A stretch of DNA of 64,000 nt from Bacillus sp. RO2. GTDB lineage: Bacteria; Bacillota; Bacilli; Bacillales; Bacillaceae_I. Numbering within the stretch: the stretch's first letter is position 1; every line of letters starts with the position of its first letter. Under the pieces are notes generated by a model, which searched no databases, was not told the DNA's origin, and saw only the letters and a list, made by a program, of their open reading frames with translations. The stretch covers positions 124,001-188,000 of the forward strand of contig NZ_JAAXCU010000057.1 of assembly GCF_012911845.1 (NCBI RefSeq), in the 5' to 3' direction. Of this stretch, positions 1 to 10,474 are shown piece by piece. A program made the translations under genes and the position numbers.

Positions 1-34
1 GGATTTCAGATTATTATAAAAGGTGGGTATCCAC

Positions 35-1219
35 ATGTCAAAACCATTCATGTTCGAAAAACCACTAGGAATGCGGGACACGCTTCCTTCCTTATATGAA
101 GCAAAACAGAACGTCAAAAACACGATGACAGCAGAAATCAGTCAATGGGGCTATCAGTTTATGGAAACCCCGACACTGGAATACTACGAAACGGTGGGCG
201 AAGCATCCGCTATCCTCGATCAGCAACTTTTTAAGTTACTAGATCAGCAAGGACACACACTCGTCTTAAGACCAGACATGACAGCTCCCATTGCCAGGGT
301 GGCGGCTTCAAGACTATTAAATGAGGGTTATCCGCAGCGACTTGCTTACTCGGCCAATGTTTTCCGCGCTCAGCAAAACGAAGCTGGAAGACCTGCTGAA
401 TTTGAGCAAATAGGTGTGGAGTGCATTGGTGACCGTTCTATCAGTGCCGATGCCGAGATGATTGCCTTGCTTGTAGCTCTTCTCCAAAACACAGGGTTAT
501 CAACTTTTACTGTAGCGATTGGTCATATCGGATTTTTGCAGGAGATCTTCCTCGACATAGTCGGTAATGAAGAGCGTGCGGCAACCTTAAGAAGGTACTT
601 ATATGAAAAAAATTACGTGGGGTATCGCGAGCATGTGAAAAACTTGCCGCTGTCCTCGATTGATAAAAAACGCCTTCTAAACTTATTAACATTAAGAGGA
701 GATTCGTCCAACATTGAGCTTGCGAAAGAAGTGCTGGATGGAGATGCGGGTAAAAAAGCGATACAAGAGCTAGAGCAGCTATGGACGATGTTAGAAGCTT
801 ATGGTGTCGCAGAGTTTGTGAAACTGGATTTAAACATTGTCAGTCATATGAGTTATTACACAGGGATTGTGTTTGAAGCGTATGCAGGAAACATAGGCTT
901 CCCGATCGGAAATGGCGGAAGATATGATAAGCTGTTCCAAAAATTCAACCGCGAGAAATCGGCCACAGGGTTCGGAATCCATTTAGACCGTCTCTTAGAA
1001 GCAAAAGGTGTGAAGAAGGCGGAAGTGAAGATACACGGAGTATTGTTCAGTCAAGTAAGAAGAGAAGAGGCAATCGCATTTGCCACTTCCAAAAGAGAAG
1101 CTGGGGAAAAAGTAATCCTTCAGGACATTGCAGGTGTGGAAAATGTGGATGCATGCACGGCGTCCTTCAGCGATGTAACCTTTTTTCTTGGAAAAGCTAG
1201 AAAGGAGAACGAAGCATGA
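35..1219 (+). CDS. hisZ: ATP phosphoribosyltransferase regulatory subunit HisZ
   Basis: HisZ is a catalytically dead relative of histidyl-tRNA synthetase that pairs with short-form HisG to make the first enzyme of histidine synthesis (ATP + PRPP to phosphoribosyl-ATP). The 394-residue product has class II synthetase-like segments: [17 protein letters not shown] (motif 2-like) and the His-binding-like [10 protein letters not shown] near residue 275. The ATG at 35 is preferred over the GTG at 23 because AGGTGG (21-26) sits 8 nt upstream and the GTG lies inside that ribosome binding site. It overlaps hisG by 4 bp (ATGA), so the two subunits are translationally coupled. The operon promoter lies left of the window. 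The adjacent 209-residue HisG is the short form that requires HisZ, which supports the call. Confidence 0.95.
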   Translation: MSKPFMFEKPLGMRDTLPSLYEAKQNVKNTMTAEISQWGYQFMETPTLEYYETVGEASAILDQQLFKLLDQQGHTLVLRPDMTAPIARVAASRLLNEGYPQRLAYSANVFRAQQNEAGRPAEFEQIGVECIGDRSISADAEMIALLVALLQNTGLSTFTVAIGHIGFLQEIFLDIVGNEERAATLRRYLYEKNYVGYREHVKNLPLSSIDKKRLLNLLTLRGDSSNIELAKEVLDGDAGKKAIQELEQLWTMLEAYGVAEFVKLDLNIVSHMSYYTGIVFEAYAGNIGFPIGNGGRYDKLFQKFNREKSATGFGIHLDRLLEAKGVKKAEVKIHGVLFSQVRREEAIAFATSKREAGEKVILQDIAGVENVDACTASFSDVTFFLGKARKENEA

Positions 1220-1845
1220 GCGTACTGACAATTGCGATGCCAAAAGGAAGAATTTTTGAAGAGGCGGCTCAATTGCTTGTCCAAGCGGGTTATAACATTC
1301 CTCCCGATCTAGATGATTCTAGAAAGCTGATCATTGATGTACCGGATGAAAACATGCGCTTTATTTTAGCAAAGCCGATGGATGTGACTACTTATGTGGA
1401 GCATGGAGTGGCAGATGTCGGAATTGCGGGCAAGGACGTGATGCTAGAAGAAGAGCGTGATGTATATGAAGTGCTCGATTTAAAAATCAGCGAATGCTAT
1501 TTGGCAGTGGCAGGCTTGCCTGGAACGGAAATGAAGGATGTTGCCCCTAAAATTGCAACGAAATATCCTGGAATTGCTTCAAGCTATTACCGTGAACAAG
1601 GGGAGCAAGTGGAGATTGTAAAGTTAAACGGTTCTATTGAACTGGCACCGTTGATTGGGTTATCCGACCGAATTGTGGATATCGTATCCACCGGACGAAC
1701 ACTTAAAGAGAATGGATTAGTGGAATTTGAGAGAATTGTGGATATCACGTCGCGTTTGATTGTGAATCCTGTGAGTTACCGGTTAAAAGACAAGCAAATA
1801 GATGAACTTGTGGGTAGATTAGCAGAGGTAGTTGGAGAGGTGTAA
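1216..1845 (+). CDS. hisG: ATP phosphoribosyltransferase catalytic subunit (short form)
   Basis: HisG catalyses the committed step of histidine synthesis, joining ATP and PRPP. At 209 residues this is the short form without the C-terminal regulatory ACT-like domain, so it needs HisZ, which is encoded immediately upstream. The N-terminus ([15 protein letters not shown]) and the PRPP-binding segment [16 protein letters not shown] near residues 154-169 are typical of the family. The start codon overlaps the hisZ stop (ATGA), and hisD begins 2 nt after the stop, so expression is tightly coupled. Length and motifs are normal. Confidence 0.97.
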   Translation: MSVLTIAMPKGRIFEEAAQLLVQAGYNIPPDLDDSRKLIIDVPDENMRFILAKPMDVTTYVEHGVADVGIAGKDVMLEEERDVYEVLDLKISECYLAVAGLPGTEMKDVAPKIATKYPGIASSYYREQGEQVEIVKLNGSIELAPLIGLSDRIVDIVSTGRTLKENGLVEFERIVDITSRLIVNPVSYRLKDKQIDELVGRLAEVVGEV

Positions 1846-1847
1846 AA

Positions 1848-3155
1848 ATGATAAAGATAAAAAAGGTGAGCGAATCGGTTTCGTTGCGCCGTTCGATTGA
1901 TCAGGGAACAGAAGAACAACGTGATGCAGTCCTACAAATCCTGCAAACGGTCAAAGTACAAGGGGATAAAGCGCTGTATTCATACACGGAAAAATGGGAT
2001 GGCGCAACACTATCCACATTAAAAGTCACAAAAGAAGAAATCCAAGCAGCTTATCAACAACTTTCTCCACAAGTTATCAACATCATCCACAATGCTGCTG
2101 ATAATATCCGCGATTTTCATCAAAAACAGGTCAAACAGTCGTGGTTATCCACAAAACCAGACGGCACGATTCTGGGACAACAAGTAACAGCGCTCGATGC
2201 GGTCGGTGTTTACGTACCTGGTGGAAAAGCGGCCTATCCCTCGTCCGTATTGATGAATGTCATACCGGCACAAGCGGCAGGAGTGGAAAGGATTGCGATG
2301 GTGAGTCCCCCTTCTGCAGACGGCACATTGCCTGCCGGGGTGCTCGTAGCAGCTGATATTCTCGGTGTGGATGAAATCTATAAGGTGGGTGGAGCACAAG
2401 CGGTCGCCGCCCTTGCCTATGGAACGGAAACCATTCAGGCTGTGGATAAGATCGTTGGACCTGGAAACATCTTTGTGGCACTTGCGAAAAAAGAAGTATA
2501 TGGACTTGTGGATATTGATAGCATTGCAGGACCAAGCGAAATTGTCGTGTTGGCGGATGAGACGGCAAAGGCTAACGAGATTGCAGCGGATTTATTGTCT
2601 CAGGCAGAGCATGATGAACTGGCTTCAAGCGTGCTCGTGACTACGTCAGCGTTACTTGCCGAACAGGTCGCTTATGAAGTAGAAAAACAGCTATCCACAC
2701 TTCCGCGTGAAGCAATAGCGCGAGCATCTATTGAAGCATACGGCACTATTTTTGTAACGGATACGATTCAAGAGGCGCTCCGTGTGATCAACGAGCTGGC
2801 ACCAGAGCATCTAGAAGTGATGACAGCCGAAGCAATGAATCTTCTTCCGTACATCAAACATGCCGGAGCTATTTTCCTAGGCAGATACAGCTCAGAGCCT
2901 GTTGGGGATTATTTTGCCGGGCCGAATCATGTGCTTCCTACTAACGGGACAGCCCGCTTTTCCAGTGGATTGTCTGTGGATGAATTTGTGAAAAAATCCA
3001 GTGTAATTATGTATAGTGAACAGGCTTTAAAAGAGAATGTGGATAAAATTGCAGCGTTTGCGCGATTAGAGGGTTTAGAAGCGCATGCACGTGCGGTGGA
3101 ATCGCGATTTACTAACAAGGAAAAGTGGGGAGAGACTGATGACACGAACAGCTAG
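1848..3155 (+). CDS. hisD: Histidinol dehydrogenase
   Basis: HisD performs the last two steps of histidine synthesis, NAD-dependent oxidation of L-histidinol through histidinal to histidine, using a zinc ion. The 435-residue length is normal. Family motifs are visible: [19 protein letters not shown] (about 121-139), [28 protein letters not shown], and the zinc/substrate region [10 protein letters not shown] (about 247-256) with the Gln and His ligands. PEHLEV and GPNHVLPT follow near the C-terminus. The gene starts 2 nt after hisG. Its last 17 bp overlap hisB, so all these genes form one transcript. Confidence 0.97.
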   Translation: MIKIKKVSESVSLRRSIDQGTEEQRDAVLQILQTVKVQGDKALYSYTEKWDGATLSTLKVTKEEIQAAYQQLSPQVINIIHNAADNIRDFHQKQVKQSWLSTKPDGTILGQQVTALDAVGVYVPGGKAAYPSSVLMNVIPAQAAGVERIAMVSPPSADGTLPAGVLVAADILGVDEIYKVGGAQAVAALAYGTETIQAVDKIVGPGNIFVALAKKEVYGLVDIDSIAGPSEIVVLADETAKANEIAADLLSQAEHDELASSVLVTTSALLAEQVAYEVEKQLSTLPREAIARASIEAYGTIFVTDTIQEALRVINELAPEHLEVMTAEAMNLLPYIKHAGAIFLGRYSSEPVGDYFAGPNHVLPTNGTARFSSGLSVDEFVKKSSVIMYSEQALKENVDKIAAFARLEGLEAHARAVESRFTNKEKWGETDDTNS

Positions 3156-3726
3156 TTTGGAGAGAAATACGAAAGAAACACAAATACAGCTTGCTTTTAC
3201 GATAGATGGAGAAGGAGCGGCAAAGCTTGAGACGCCTGTTCCTTTTATGACTCATATGCTGGACCTTTTTACAAAGCATGGCCAATTCAATCTGGACTTG
3301 CAGGCAAACGGGGATGTGGATATTGATGATCACCACACCACAGAGGATATCGGGATCTGTCTAGGTCAGGCGTTAAAAGATGCACTTGGGGATAAAGTGG
3401 GGATAAAACGATACGGAAACGCGTTTGTGCCAATGGATGAGGCGCTTGCACAAGTTGTTGTAGATCTAAGCAACCGTCCGCATCTTGAAATGAGAGCGGA
3501 ATTCCCAAGCCAGAAGGTAGGTACATTTGATACCGAACTTGTCCATGAATTTTTATGGAAGCTTGCTTTAGAGGCTCGCATGAATCTTCACGTGATTGTG
3601 CATTATGGTACGAACACCCACCACATTATCGAAGCGATATTCAAAGCGCTTGGCCGTGCACTGGACGAAGCAACGACGATTGATCCGCGAGTTAAAGGGG
3701 TACCATCGACGAAGGGAATGTTATAG
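3139..3726 (+). CDS. hisB: Imidazoleglycerol-phosphate dehydratase
   Basis: HisB removes water from imidazole glycerol phosphate to give imidazole acetol phosphate, step six of the pathway. The product (195 residues) carries the paired manganese-binding His motifs [13 protein letters not shown] (about 65-77) and [21 protein letters not shown] near the C-terminus, plus [13 protein letters not shown]. The ATG at 3139 is chosen because the protein then starts [14 protein letters not shown], as in B. subtilis-type HisB. Earlier in-frame ATGs lie well inside hisD. It overlaps the hisD end by 17 bp. This is the monofunctional Gram-positive form without the phosphatase domain. Confidence 0.96.
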   Translation: MTRTASLERNTKETQIQLAFTIDGEGAAKLETPVPFMTHMLDLFTKHGQFNLDLQANGDVDIDDHHTTEDIGICLGQALKDALGDKVGIKRYGNAFVPMDEALAQVVVDLSNRPHLEMRAEFPSQKVGTFDTELVHEFLWKLALEARMNLHVIVHYGTNTHHIIEAIFKALGRALDEATTIDPRVKGVPSTKGML

Positions 3727-3729
3727 AAG

Positions 3730-4359
3730 ATGATAGGTATCATTGATTACGGAATGGGGAATTTGTATAGCGTGAGTAAGGCTTTAGAGCGGATGGATGT
3801 CAAGTATGTCATTTCTAATGACCGGGATGTCTTGTTTGAAACGGAAGGGCTTATCCTGCCAGGTGTCGGCTCGTTCCGTGACGCCATGTCTATTTTACAA
3901 GAAACAGGTCTAAATTCTTTTATAAAAGAAGAAGTAGCACGGGAGAAAAAGTTGCTTGGGATTTGCTTAGGCATGCAGCTGTTGTTTGAGGAAAGTGAAG
4001 AGAATGGTGTAACAGAGGGGCTGTCTCTTTTACAAGGCAAGGTGGAACGCTTTCCTGGAGTTACAGCAGAAGGTGAATCCTATAAGGTACCGCATATGGG
4101 TTGGAACAAGCTTGAATTCCAACAGGCATCTCCGCTTTTAGATGGTGTGCCAGAGGATTTCGTTTATTTTGTTCATTCCTACTATGTAAAGGATTTTGCT
4201 GAAGCGGAACTATTGGCAAGCAGTACATATGATGTGCAGGTGCCAGCTGTGGTGGGACACGGGAATGTGTTTGGAACACAGTTTCATCCGGAAAAAAGCA
4301 GCAATGTCGGCTTGGCGATATTGAAAAATTTTGTGAATCTTGTCCAGGAAGAGAAGTGA
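3730..4359 (+). CDS. hisH: Imidazole glycerol phosphate synthase, glutaminase subunit
   Basis: HisH hydrolyses glutamine and passes ammonia to HisF, together making imidazole glycerol phosphate and AICAR. The class I glutaminase features are present: oxyanion/nucleophile elbow [17 protein letters not shown] with the catalytic Cys near residue 80, [11 protein letters not shown] near residue 43, HSYYV, and the C-terminal catalytic His/Glu in GTQFHPEKS near residue 183. It starts 3 nt after hisB stops and is followed 4 nt later by hisA. The length of 209 residues is normal. Confidence 0.96.
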   Translation: MIGIIDYGMGNLYSVSKALERMDVKYVISNDRDVLFETEGLILPGVGSFRDAMSILQETGLNSFIKEEVAREKKLLGICLGMQLLFEESEENGVTEGLSLLQGKVERFPGVTAEGESYKVPHMGWNKLEFQQASPLLDGVPEDFVYFVHSYYVKDFAEAELLASSTYDVQVPAVVGHGNVFGTQFHPEKSSNVGLAILKNFVNLVQEEK

Positions 4360-4363
4360 TAAT

Positions 4364-5092
4364 ATGAGTTTTACCATATATCCGGCTATCGATATGCGCG
4401 GTGGAAAATGCGTACGTCTGTTGCAAGGAGATTATAGTAAGGAAACGGTCTACGGGGATTCGCCGTTTGATATGGCCAAAACGTTTGTAGATCAAGGTGC
4501 AGAGTGGATTCATATGGTGGATCTTGACGGCGCCAAGGCAGGTTCGCCAGTCAATGACCGCTTTGTGCTGCAGGTGGCACGAGAGCTGTCTGCGAAAGTG
4601 CAGATTGGCGGAGGAATCCGTACTGTGGAGGACGTGGAGCGTTATTTGGAAAACGGTGTAAACCGGGTTATTTTAGGAAGTGCGGCAATTAATGACCCAG
4701 ATTTTGTGAAGGCGATGCTTGCTAAATATGGTAAGAAAATTGCAATTGGCCTTGATGCCAAGGATGGATATGTGGCAACGGAAGGTTGGGTGGAAACGTC
4801 TACTGTGAAAGCGACCGTGCTTGGTAAAGAGCTTGCGGATGCGGGAGCAGAAACATTCATTTTCACAGACATCGCAACGGACGGCATGTTATCTGGACCG
4901 AATGTCGATGCGACGGTTGAACTTGCTCGTGTGACAGGTGCATCTGTCATTGCTTCCGGGGGAGTAAGTTCTGTGGACGATCTAATGGCGCTTCGAAAAT
5001 ATGCAGGCGATGGCGTGTCAGGGTCCATTGTCGGAAAAGCGATCTATACGGAGAAAATCAATCTCGCGAGTGCATTGGAAGAGGTGAAATAG
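4364..5092 (+). CDS. hisA: ProFAR isomerase
   Basis: HisA is a TIM-barrel isomerase that converts ProFAR to PRFAR by an Amadori rearrangement. The 242-residue product begins [19 protein letters not shown], with the general-base Asp in AIDMRGG at about residue 9 and the second catalytic Asp in [15 protein letters not shown] near residue 130. Phosphate-binding GGGIR and ASGGVSS segments of the (beta-alpha)8 fold are present. The ATG at 4364 is used because upstream in-frame codons lie inside hisH. hisF starts directly after the stop codon. HisA and HisF share ancestry, seen in their parallel IDMRGGK and LDVKEGR starts. Confidence 0.96.
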   Translation: MSFTIYPAIDMRGGKCVRLLQGDYSKETVYGDSPFDMAKTFVDQGAEWIHMVDLDGAKAGSPVNDRFVLQVARELSAKVQIGGGIRTVEDVERYLENGVNRVILGSAAINDPDFVKAMLAKYGKKIAIGLDAKDGYVATEGWVETSTVKATVLGKELADAGAETFIFTDIATDGMLSGPNVDATVELARVTGASVIASGGVSSVDDLMALRKYAGDGVSGSIVGKAIYTEKINLASALEEVK

Positions 5093-5851
5093 ATGCTAAC
5101 GAAACGAATCATCCCTTGTCTGGATGTAAAAGAAGGACGGGTGGTAAAGGGGGTTCAGTTTGTCGAACTCCGAGATGCGGGTGACCCGGTTGAGCTGGCT
5201 GCCTTTTACGATGAAGAAGGTGCAGATGAACTGGTGTTCCTTGATATTTCTGCCTCTCATGAAGGACGTGAAACGATGGTGGATGTAGTCGAGCAGGTGG
5301 CTGCAAAATTGGCGATTCCGTTCACAGTCGGCGGTGGCATCAACTCTATTGATGACATGAAAAGGCTGTTAAGAGCGGGTGCGGATAAAGTCTCACTGAA
5401 TACAGCAGCATTGTTGAATCCTTATTTGATACAGGCTGGGGCTAATTACTTTGGCTCACAATGTATTGTTGTCGCAATTGATGCTAAGTATGACGAGACC
5501 CTTGGTTCGTGGAGAGTGTATACACATGGCGGACGGAAGGAAACGGACTGGGAAGTGGTGGAATGGGCTCGTGAAGCGGTGAAGTTGGGAGCCGGGGAGA
5601 TTCTATTGACGAGCATGGACAGTGACGGGGAGAAGAAGGGATTCAACTTGGCGCTTACTAAAGCAGTAAGTTCGGCCGTCTCCGTTCCGGTGATTGCCTC
5701 TGGTGGAGCAGGCGACGCTTCTCATTTTCTGGATGCGTTTGGAGAAGGAGCAGCAGATGCAGCTTTGGCAGCCTCTATTTTCCACTATAAAGATACGAGT
5801 GTAAAAGAAGTGAAGAGTTATCTAAAGGAGAAAGGGGTGCAGGTTCGATGA
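5093..5851 (+). CDS. hisF: Imidazole glycerol phosphate synthase, cyclase subunit
   Basis: HisF uses ammonia delivered by HisH to close the imidazole ring. It is a TIM barrel of 252 residues with the catalytic Asp in [19 protein letters not shown] (about residue 11) and the second Asp in [16 protein letters not shown] (about residue 130). Phosphate-binding GGGINS and [11 protein letters not shown] are also seen. There is no gap to hisA, and the 3' end overlaps hisI by 4 bp (ATGA). Length and motifs are standard. Confidence 0.97.
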   Translation: MLTKRIIPCLDVKEGRVVKGVQFVELRDAGDPVELAAFYDEEGADELVFLDISASHEGRETMVDVVEQVAAKLAIPFTVGGGINSIDDMKRLLRAGADKVSLNTAALLNPYLIQAGANYFGSQCIVVAIDAKYDETLGSWRVYTHGGRKETDWEVVEWAREAVKLGAGEILLTSMDSDGEKKGFNLALTKAVSSAVSVPVIASGGAGDASHFLDAFGEGAADAALAASIFHYKDTSVKEVKSYLKEKGVQVR

Positions 5852-6513
5852 TCAATCTAGAAGCAGTGAAGTTTGATGAAAAAGGGCTTGTCCCGGCTAT
5901 TGTGCAAGATGCTACTACTAAAGAGGTGTTGACTCTAGCATATATGAACGGTGAGTCATTGGTGAAAACAGTCGAAACCAGGGAGACATGGTTTTGGAGC
6001 CGTTCTCGAGGTGAACTTTGGCACAAAGGGGCAACTTCCGGTAACACGCAGCGTGTGGTAGAAATGCGATATGACTGTGATCAGGACGCGGTGCTTGTGC
6101 TGGTTGAGCCGAATGGTCCGGCATGTCATAAGGGGGAGGAGACTTGTTTTCATGAGGTGGTGCTTGGTACGGAAACAGATGCGGCAGGTGAAATTGACGC
6201 TTCGGATTCAGGGACAGCTTCGATTTTAGCACGCTTAGAGTCTGTCATTGCCTCCCGTGCTGTGGATAAGCCAGAGGGCTCTTATACTACCTATCTTTTT
6301 GAAGAGGGTGTGGATAAGATTCTGAAGAAAGTTGGCGAGGAAGCGGCGGAAGTAATTATTGCGGCAAAAAACCGTGACCGCGGTGAGCTTACCTGGGAGG
6401 TTGCCGATCTCTTTTTCCATGTGATGGTGTTATTGCGTGAGCAGGATGTGAGCTTGGCGGAAGTGTTGGCAGTGTTGGAGGAGCGGCATGCGAAAAAGCC
6501 CTCTGGTGAATAG
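5848..6513 (+). CDS. hisI: Bifunctional phosphoribosyl-AMP cyclohydrolase / phosphoribosyl-ATP pyrophosphatase
   Basis: This fused HisI-HisE enzyme performs steps two and three of histidine synthesis. Residues 1 to about 110 form the zinc/magnesium-dependent cyclohydrolase, with [20 protein letters not shown], the metal-binding Asp/Cys block [12 protein letters not shown], and [12 protein letters not shown]. Residues about 128-221 form the all-helical MazG-like pyrophosphohydrolase, with [19 protein letters not shown] and [17 protein letters not shown]. It overlaps hisF by 4 bp and is the last gene of the operon, followed by a strong rho-independent terminator. Confidence 0.96.
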   Translation: MINLEAVKFDEKGLVPAIVQDATTKEVLTLAYMNGESLVKTVETRETWFWSRSRGELWHKGATSGNTQRVVEMRYDCDQDAVLVLVEPNGPACHKGEETCFHEVVLGTETDAAGEIDASDSGTASILARLESVIASRAVDKPEGSYTTYLFEEGVDKILKKVGEEAAEVIIAAKNRDRGELTWEVADLFFHVMVLLREQDVSLAEVLAVLEERHAKKPSGE

Positions 6514-6533
6514 GAAGAATAACCTGGTTACAG

Positions 6534-6568
6534 CACTTTTCTAGTTTCAATGCTAGGAAAGTGTTTTT
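6534..6568 (+). terminator. Terminator of the his operon
   Basis: An 11-bp stem, CACTTTTCTAG pairing with CTAGGAAAGTG (one G-U), is followed by TTTTT about 20 nt after the hisI stop. Confidence 0.85.
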
Positions 6569-6666
6569 ATTTGAAAATAAAGCACACCTCAAAATTTCCC
6601 ACCTATTCTTTCCAACCCCTCTTATGTTATACTACGAACGGTAAGTAAGTTTGTATGGAGGCTATA

Positions 6667-8094
6667 ATGGGAAAAAATCCGAATGTGAAACAAGTTGCGA
6701 AGATCATCCCATTTGCGCAGAATGGCGATTATTTTTTTCAAAAGGGAATCCGTGCTTATCGGAAGCGGGATTTATATAAGGCAAGAAAATGGCTCCAACG
6801 TGCCGAGGCAATGAAGCCAAGTGATGCATCTATCATGTGTCAGCTGGCGATTGTCCTTACTGAGCTTGGAGACTATCAGCGTTCTAATGAACTTTTAGAA
6901 GATATTATAGAAGATTTGGCACCGGACATGCATGATTGTCATTATTTCTTAGCTAACAACTATGCCTACTTGGGATTGTTTCAGGAGGCAAGAAAGCATG
7001 CTGAGGAATATTTAACGATGGAGCCAGACGGAGAATTTGTAGAGGATACCGAGGATTTGATTGATCTTTTGGAAATCGAGGTAGATGAAGCGGAAGATTA
7101 TGTGGATGGTCAGGACCACCTCATTGTCATGCAGGAGAATGCAAGAGGCCTGCTTGAAAAAGGGGAACTTGATGAAGCATTGGAGCTTCTCGAACAAATT
7201 ATTGAAGAGTATCCCCAATTCTGGTCGGCGTATAATAATCTGGCTTTAGCCTACTTCTATAAAGGGAACTTAGTAGAAGCTCGGGAAGTTCTGGAGGAAG
7301 TGCTGGAAAAGAACCCAGGAAACTTGCATGCGCTTTGTAACTTGCTTGTCTTTTTCCATTATGAAAATAATGTGAAGGAAATGAACAAGCTAGCAAACCG
7401 ACTTGAAAAAGTGACACCTATTTTGGTGGAACACCGTTATAAGCTTGGAGCGACTTTCGGGTTGATTGGTCGACACGAATTGTCCTACAAGTGGTTACGT
7501 TCTTTACAGAAAAACGGTTTTCAAGGTGATGCAACGTTTTATTTCTGGCTTGCGAATGCAGCATATCAAACGGAACGCTTTACAGTTGCGGAGCAGTCGT
7601 GGTCAAAAGTCCTTGAAATGAATCCTGAAAAGGCCGGAACGGAGCCTTGGAATCAAATGGAAGATAAAACGGTTGAGGAAGAAGAAGCGGAGCAGCTTTT
7701 TCATATTTTCCAATCAAGTACTTCTAGCAAGACTACAGTCAAAAATGTACTCGAACAATCCTTCGTCACGTCGACGGTCCGTGAATTTGCCATGTTTGCT
7801 TTATTGAAACGTAGAGATGTGCCAATAAATGTCGTGAATGGGTATGAAATTGCATCACTATTAAATACAAACCAAGTAGATATGATTGTAAAAGAATGGT
7901 TTGATTTATATGCTCGAGCATTAAAACAAGCTGTCACTTTTACGAACGCACCAGCATGGGCAGCAGCATTCGCCTACGTCTGGAGCAAAGGAAACGGATA
8001 CGCTGTGACCCAGAAAGAGTTAGTGGAAAGATATGAGGTTTCCACAAGCACGCTAAGAAAATATATTAAAAAGGTAGAAGATCTACTTTCTTAA
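6667..8094 (+). CDS. yvcD: TPR-repeat protein (YvcD-like)
   Basis: A soluble 475-residue protein made mostly of tetratricopeptide repeats. Repeat-like helices are visible near residues 15-50 (FFQKGIRAYRKRDLYKARKWL), 50-130, and 165-240 (ARGLLEKGELDEALELLEQI, YNNLALAYFYKGNLVEAREVL). The C-terminal ~150 residues are helical and end in a winged/HTH-looking segment (TQKELVERYEVSTSTLRKYIKK). ATG 6667 is preferred over ATG 6655 because the latter overlaps the GGAGG at 6657-6661. B. subtilis has a TPR protein, YvcD, in this neighbourhood close to trxB; the biochemical role is unknown. The C-terminal HTH-like end suggests a possible DNA or protein contact, but that is inference. Confidence 0.8.
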   Translation: MGKNPNVKQVAKIIPFAQNGDYFFQKGIRAYRKRDLYKARKWLQRAEAMKPSDASIMCQLAIVLTELGDYQRSNELLEDIIEDLAPDMHDCHYFLANNYAYLGLFQEARKHAEEYLTMEPDGEFVEDTEDLIDLLEIEVDEAEDYVDGQDHLIVMQENARGLLEKGELDEALELLEQIIEEYPQFWSAYNNLALAYFYKGNLVEAREVLEEVLEKNPGNLHALCNLLVFFHYENNVKEMNKLANRLEKVTPILVEHRYKLGATFGLIGRHELSYKWLRSLQKNGFQGDATFYFWLANAAYQTERFTVAEQSWSKVLEMNPEKAGTEPWNQMEDKTVEEEEAEQLFHIFQSSTSSKTTVKNVLEQSFVTSTVREFAMFALLKRRDVPINVVNGYEIASLLNTNQVDMIVKEWFDLYARALKQAVTFTNAPAWAAAFAYVWSKGNGYAVTQKELVERYEVSTSTLRKYIKKVEDLLS

Positions 8095-8096
8095 AA

Positions 8097-8125
8097 ACCG
8101 GGCTGGGATGATGCTCGGTTTTTTT
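8097..8125 (+). terminator. Terminator after the TPR gene
   Basis: ACCGGGC pairs with GCTCGGT (one G-U) and is followed by a run of seven T, 3 nt after the stop codon. Confidence 0.8.
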
Positions 8126-8170
8126 GTGTGTTTAAATTTTAATTATGGAAGAAAAGGTATGATGGTTCTA

Positions 8171-8527
8171 TGAACCCCTGAGCCGCAGAAAAAGAGGAAA
8201 CATTGTCCTCATAGGGTGTCAATGAAGCCCTGAGCCGAAGAAAAAGGGGGAACATTGTCCTCATAGGGTGCCAATGAAGCCCTGAGCTGCAGAAAAAGGG
8301 GAAACATTGTCCTCATAGGGTGCCAATGAAGCCCTGAGCCGAAGAAAAAGAGGGAACATTGTCCTCATAGTGTGTCAATGAAGCCCTGAGCCGAAGAAAA
8401 AGAGGGAACATTGTCCTCATAGGGTGTCAATGAAGCCCTCAACAGGTGAAAAAGAGGAAACATTGTCCTCATTCAGTGTCTATGAATCCCAGCCCCTAAG
8501 AAATCATGAATACATTGTCCTCATAGC
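8171..8527 (+). repeat. Seven tandem copies of a 52-bp repeat (array A)
   Basis: Units start at 8171, 8223, 8275, 8327, 8379, 8431 and 8483, exactly 52 bp apart. Each contains a TGAAGCCCTGAG-type start, an A-rich middle, ACATTGTCCTCAT and GGGTGTCAA. The first unit and the last two are more diverged. Each unit holds a small palindrome (GAGGAA ... TTGTCCTC), so the transcript could form a string of hairpins. The array lies between the TPR gene terminator and trxB and encodes no credible protein: an open frame at 8424-8639 merely runs through it. Confidence 0.9.
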
Positions 8528-8692
8528 TTTCGAAAAGTCAAAAGAGCTCGACCAAACTCCCCATGAGCAAAAAATTGGACGGACAACCACCCTGTTATAT
8601 AGGATAGTAACTGGGAATACTTTTAAAGGTATTCTGTAAATATATATCTAAAATCGGATGAAAATAGGGTTATCATAAAATGCAACAAATGA

Positions 8693-9667
<975 letters not shown>

Positions 9668-9761
9668 TGGGCTAAAGGTTTGGGGTGCTAGGTATGTCGA
9701 ACTATAAAAGAGCATGTCGAAATCTCCCTTTAATCAAAACGTAATTGCGCCTTAACGCATC

Positions 9762-9799
9762 TGTAACAGCTTTGAAACAATAATCGGTTATTATATAAA
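9762..9799 (+). promoter_or_regulatory. Orphan WalR-type promoter
   Basis: TGTAAC (9762-9767), 5 nt, then TGAAAC (9773-9778) resembles the WalR (YycF) direct-repeat box TGTWAH-N5-TGTWAH. A TTATATAAA -10-like segment follows at 9791-9799. No gene follows; a terminator lies about 40 bp downstream. In B. subtilis the WalR-controlled gene cwlO lies next to trxB, so this may be what is left of its promoter. Confidence 0.45.
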
Positions 9800-9833
9800 T
9801 AGTAATTGACCCCCTTTTATAAATATAGTGGAT

Positions 9834-9867
9834 GACACGGGTTCCCTTTTTCCCGTGTCCTTTTTTT
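9834..9867 (+). terminator. Terminator downstream of trxB and the WalR-like promoter
   Basis: A perfect 8-bp stem, GACACGGG with CCCGTGTC, is followed by CTTTTTTT. It may end trxB read-through or a very short RNA started at about 9803. Confidence 0.85.
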
Positions 9868-9912
9868 ATGTCTATTTTTCTTGAGTCTGACGACGGTTAT
9901 TTCTATAAGCCC

Positions 9913-10160
9913 CAAGTGAATGATTCTCAAGAAGAAAGGTCAAATATGAGCGATTTATTAGCCCGAAGCAAGTGGTTTTCAAGCAGAAAGGTCAAATAGA
10001 AGCGTTCTATACGCCTGAAGCAAGTGGTTTTCAAGCAGAAAGGTAAAATAGAAGCGTTCTATACGCCCGAAGCAAGTGGTTTTCAAGAAGAAAGGTCAAA
10101 TAGAAGCGTTCTATACGCCTGAAGTAAGTGATCTCCAAGCGTAAAAGTCCTATAGAAATT
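9913..10160 (+). repeat. 52-bp tandem repeat array B (about five units)
   Basis: Units beginning CAAGTGG or CAAGTGA start at 9913, 9969, 10021, 10073 and 10125. Spacings are 56, 52, 52 and 52 bp, and the first and last units are diverged. Each well-kept unit has AAGCAGAAAGGTCAAATAGA followed by the palindrome TAGAAGCGTTCTA. The unit length equals that of array A on the other side of trxB but the sequence differs. Within the gene-free stretch 9668-10474 this is the largest feature; the rest holds the orphan promoter, a terminator and the yvcI promoter. Confidence 0.85.
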
Positions 10161-10207
10161 AACTCCGTAATAAGGTCCCCTCACACCCCTACGCACATTA
10201 CACCTTG

Positions 10208-10258
10208 TTTACTCTATCCAACAAAGCTATGATATACTTAAAAAATAAAGCGTTTACA
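10208..10258 (+). promoter_or_regulatory. Promoter of the yvcI-rapZ-yvcK-whiA group with a cre-like site
   Basis: TTTACT (10208-10213), 19 nt, then TATACT (10233-10238) preceded by TGA, an extended -10. The sequence ATAAAGCGTTTACA (10245-10258), at the predicted start point, matches a CcpA cre consensus except for its first two bases; repression by CcpA is only a possibility. Confidence 0.5.
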
Positions 10259-10401
10259 CGATTCGAACCGGAAGCTGGAATCGATACCTGTAAGAAATCC
10301 TGACACACAGTTTGCTAATTTGTAGAACTTTACTGTGTCTTAATCAATACTTTTGCTGTAAAATAAAAAATGATACACTTGGCTAGTTTTATTTTTTACG
10401 C

Positions 10402-10427
10402 AGCTGTTGCTTTCCGCAAATAGCTTA
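10402..10427 (-). repeat. Fragment of the ~127-bp dispersed palindromic repeat
   Basis: GCTGTTGCTTTCCGCAAATAGC matches one end of the dispersed repeat, in reverse orientation like the copy at 14241-14367. The other arm is missing, so it is a truncated copy. Confidence 0.5.
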
Positions 10428-10474
10428 AGGGATAGAAAAAACACAATTAGCCAAGCTCAAAAGGGGTTGTAACC

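Noticed and set aside
4061-4513. 150-codon minus-strand frame opposite hisH-hisA
   Set aside because: Antisense shadow of two well-identified genes; low-complexity product with no family features.
8424-8639. 71-codon open frame running out of the 52-bp repeat array
   Set aside because: It starts inside a repeat, has no ribosome binding site, and its composition is that of the repeat.
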